Assembly (NCBI RefSeq): GCF_018449695.1
Contig: NZ_JAAVUY010000001.1
Location: 62,001 to 126,000 of the forward strand
Reading direction: 5' to 3'
Origin: Bradyrhizobium sp. dw_411
Lineage (GTDB): Bacteria; Pseudomonadota; Alphaproteobacteria; Rhizobiales; Xanthobacteraceae
Length of the DNA stretch: 64,000 nt
Part shown: positions 62,723 through 64,000 of the stretch, piece after piece
Layout of the letters: each line of letters starts with the position of its first letter
Numbering within the stretch: the stretch's first letter is position 1
Notes under the pieces: generated by a model
Told to the model about the DNA's origin: nothing
The model's database searches: none
What the model saw: only the letters and a program-made list of their open reading frames with translations
Position numbers and translations under genes: made by a program

Positions 62723-64000
62723 ATGATCCGTTCCTTTCTCACCGTGTCCACGGGCACGCTGGCCTCACGGCTGCTGGGTTTCACGCGCGACGCCATGATC
62801 GCGGCGCTGCTTGGCGCCGGCCCGGTCGCGGATGCCTTTCTGGTCGCGTTTCAACTGGTCAATGTGGTGCGGCGGCTGTTGACCGAGGGGGCGCTGAACG
62901 CGGCCCTGGTGCCGGCCTGGCTGCGCGTGCGCGAAACCGAAGGCGCGGTCGCCGCAGCCGCTTTCGCCGGACGCGTACTCGGAACCATCAGCGCGGCGCT
63001 GATCGTGGTGACGGCCGCGATCGGGTTGCTGATGCCGTTCGTCATGTCAGCGCTCGCGCCGGGCTTTGCCGGACACGAGACATTGCAGCTTGCCGTCGAC
63101 GATGCGCGCCTGATGCTGCCTTATCTGGCCTTCGCCGGCCCGGCCACCGTGATGATGGCGCTGTTGAACGCGCAGGCGCGCTTTGCGCTGACCGCGTTCT
63201 CGCCGCTGTTGTTCAACATCGCGCTGATCGCGGTCATGATCGTGCTGTTTGGCTGGCGCGGCGATGCGGCGACGGCGGCGCTGGTGGTCGCGGCGACGGT
63301 CGGCATCGCCGGGCTCGCGCAATTGCTGATTCTCGTATTGCGCCCCGGCGGCGGCATCGCCACACCACTACGTATTGCGTTCGATCCGCACATGCGCGGC
63401 TTTCTTGGCAAGGCGATCCCCGGCATGGTCGCCAGCGCCGGACCGCAATTGTTGATTGTCGGCGGCGCGATTATCGCATCGTCGTCGCCCTCGGCGGTGT
63501 CGTGGCTGTATTTCGCCAATCGCCTGATCGAATTGCCGCTCGGCATTGTCGGCGTCGCGATGAGCACGGTGCTGGTGCCGGAAATGACCCGCGCGTTACG
63601 CATCGACGATCCGCAATCGACGGCTCATGCGCAGTCGCGCGGCCTTGAACTCGCGGTTGGTCTGGCATTGCCCGCGACGCTGGGACTGGCCGTGCTCAGC
63701 GAACCCGTGGTGCGGCTATTGTTCGAGCACGGCGTGTTCACGGCTGCCGACAGCATGGCCACCGCGAACGCGCTGATGTGGCTGGCGTTCGGCTTGCCCG
63801 CGCATGTGCTGGTCAAGGCGTTGTCGCCGGCCTTCTTCGCGCGCGGCAACACCATGACGCCGCTGTTCGCGACGTTGAAGGGATTTGTGGTCGCGATCGT
63901 GCTGGCGGTGATCCTAGGTCATGTGTATGGCGCTGGTGGTATTGCCGCCAGCATCGCGCTCGGCGCCTGGAGCAGCGCGACCAGCCTGATCCGGCATGGC
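62723..64000 (+). CDS. murJ: Lipid II flippase MurJ (partial, C terminus beyond window)
   Basis: The first 426 codons of the lipid II flippase; the gene runs past the right edge. The N terminus MIRSFLTVSTGTLASRLLGFTRDAMIAALLG is the MurJ (MviN) signature with the central-cavity Arg residues. About 12 of the expected 13-14 helices are present (for example WLYFANRLIELPLGIVGVAMSTVLVPEMTRAL). It moves lipid II across the inner membrane for peptidoglycan synthesis. It is divergent from the adenosine kinase gene. Confidence 0.95.
   Translation, partial: MIRSFLTVSTGTLASRLLGFTRDAMIAALLGAGPVADAFLVAFQLVNVVRRLLTEGALNAALVPAWLRVRETEGAVAAAAFAGRVLGTISAALIVVTAAIGLLMPFVMSALAPGFAGHETLQLAVDDARLMLPYLAFAGPATVMMALLNAQARFALTAFSPLLFNIALIAVMIVLFGWRGDAATAALVVAATVGIAGLAQLLILVLRPGGGIATPLRIAFDPHMRGFLGKAIPGMVASAGPQLLIVGGAIIASSSPSAVSWLYFANRLIELPLGIVGVAMSTVLVPEMTRALRIDDPQSTAHAQSRGLELAVGLALPATLGLAVLSEPVVRLLFEHGVFTAADSMATANALMWLAFGLPAHVLVKALSPAFFARGNTMTPLFATLKGFVVAIVLAVILGHVYGAGGIAASIALGAWSSATSLIRHG

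Overview
This is 64 kb of GC-rich chromosome from an alphaproteobacterium, most likely Bradyrhizobium or a close relative in the Nitrobacteraceae/Bradyrhizobiaceae. The evidence is a RegS/RegR redox two-component pair with the GGxxNPF motif, a Zur-type Fur protein next to ispG, pcaF-pcaHG, an intracellular PHB depolymerase, single-copy glnD, mutS, ispG, purC and murJ, and many short palindromic intergenic repeats. No name is proven, because no rRNA or tRNA gene was seen. There is no prophage, CRISPR array or intact insertion sequence.

Layout. 0-10.5 kb: hybrid histidine kinase, MBL hydrolase, mmcB, MFS exporter with a hairpin-rich leader, amidohydrolase, small secreted protein, eight-repeat TPR protein, then regR and regS. 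10.6-20.1 kb: two-gene ABC exporter, phaZ, YgjP-like metallopeptidase, PBP1A, LivK-like binding protein, DUF1304 protein, and an O6-methylguanine-DNA methyltransferase. 20.2-30.6 kb: glnD, a sulfonate/taurine-type ABC importer followed by OsmC, a membrane protein, and mutS. 30.8-40 kb: pcaF-pcaH-pcaG (end of the protocatechuate branch), a MarR-EmrA-EmrB efflux operon, zur, a DMT transporter and ispG. 40-49 kb (accessory-looking): a small secreted protein, a NodU-like carbamoyltransferase, a divergent 1086-residue autotransporter, a Cys-nucleophile alpha/beta hydrolase, and a binding protein of the PF04392 type. 49-59 kb: pirin, purC, a SulP-STAS-cyclic-nucleotide-domain transporter, TPR protein, Cys-rich exported protein, gabD and a class C beta-lactamase-like hydrolase. 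59-61.6 kb: an AT-richer islet with VapBC and a cassette of three tiny overlapping genes. 61.6-64 kb: adenosine kinase and the start of murJ, cut by the window edge.

The strongest non-standard signals lie between genes. A 180-bp non-autonomous element (14930-15109) has 23-bp terminal inverted repeats and a 5-bp target duplication, and sits inside a dispersed palindrome whose uninterrupted form is present at 32062. A ~400-bp dispersed repeat occurs twice in opposite orientations. Several palindrome families are stacked in gaps. A leader of consecutive hairpins precedes the MFS gene, and one hairpin covers its ribosome binding site. The unclassified three-gene cassette at 60696-61335 (39, 113 and 61 residues, ATGA overlaps) is the best candidate for an undescribed small system.
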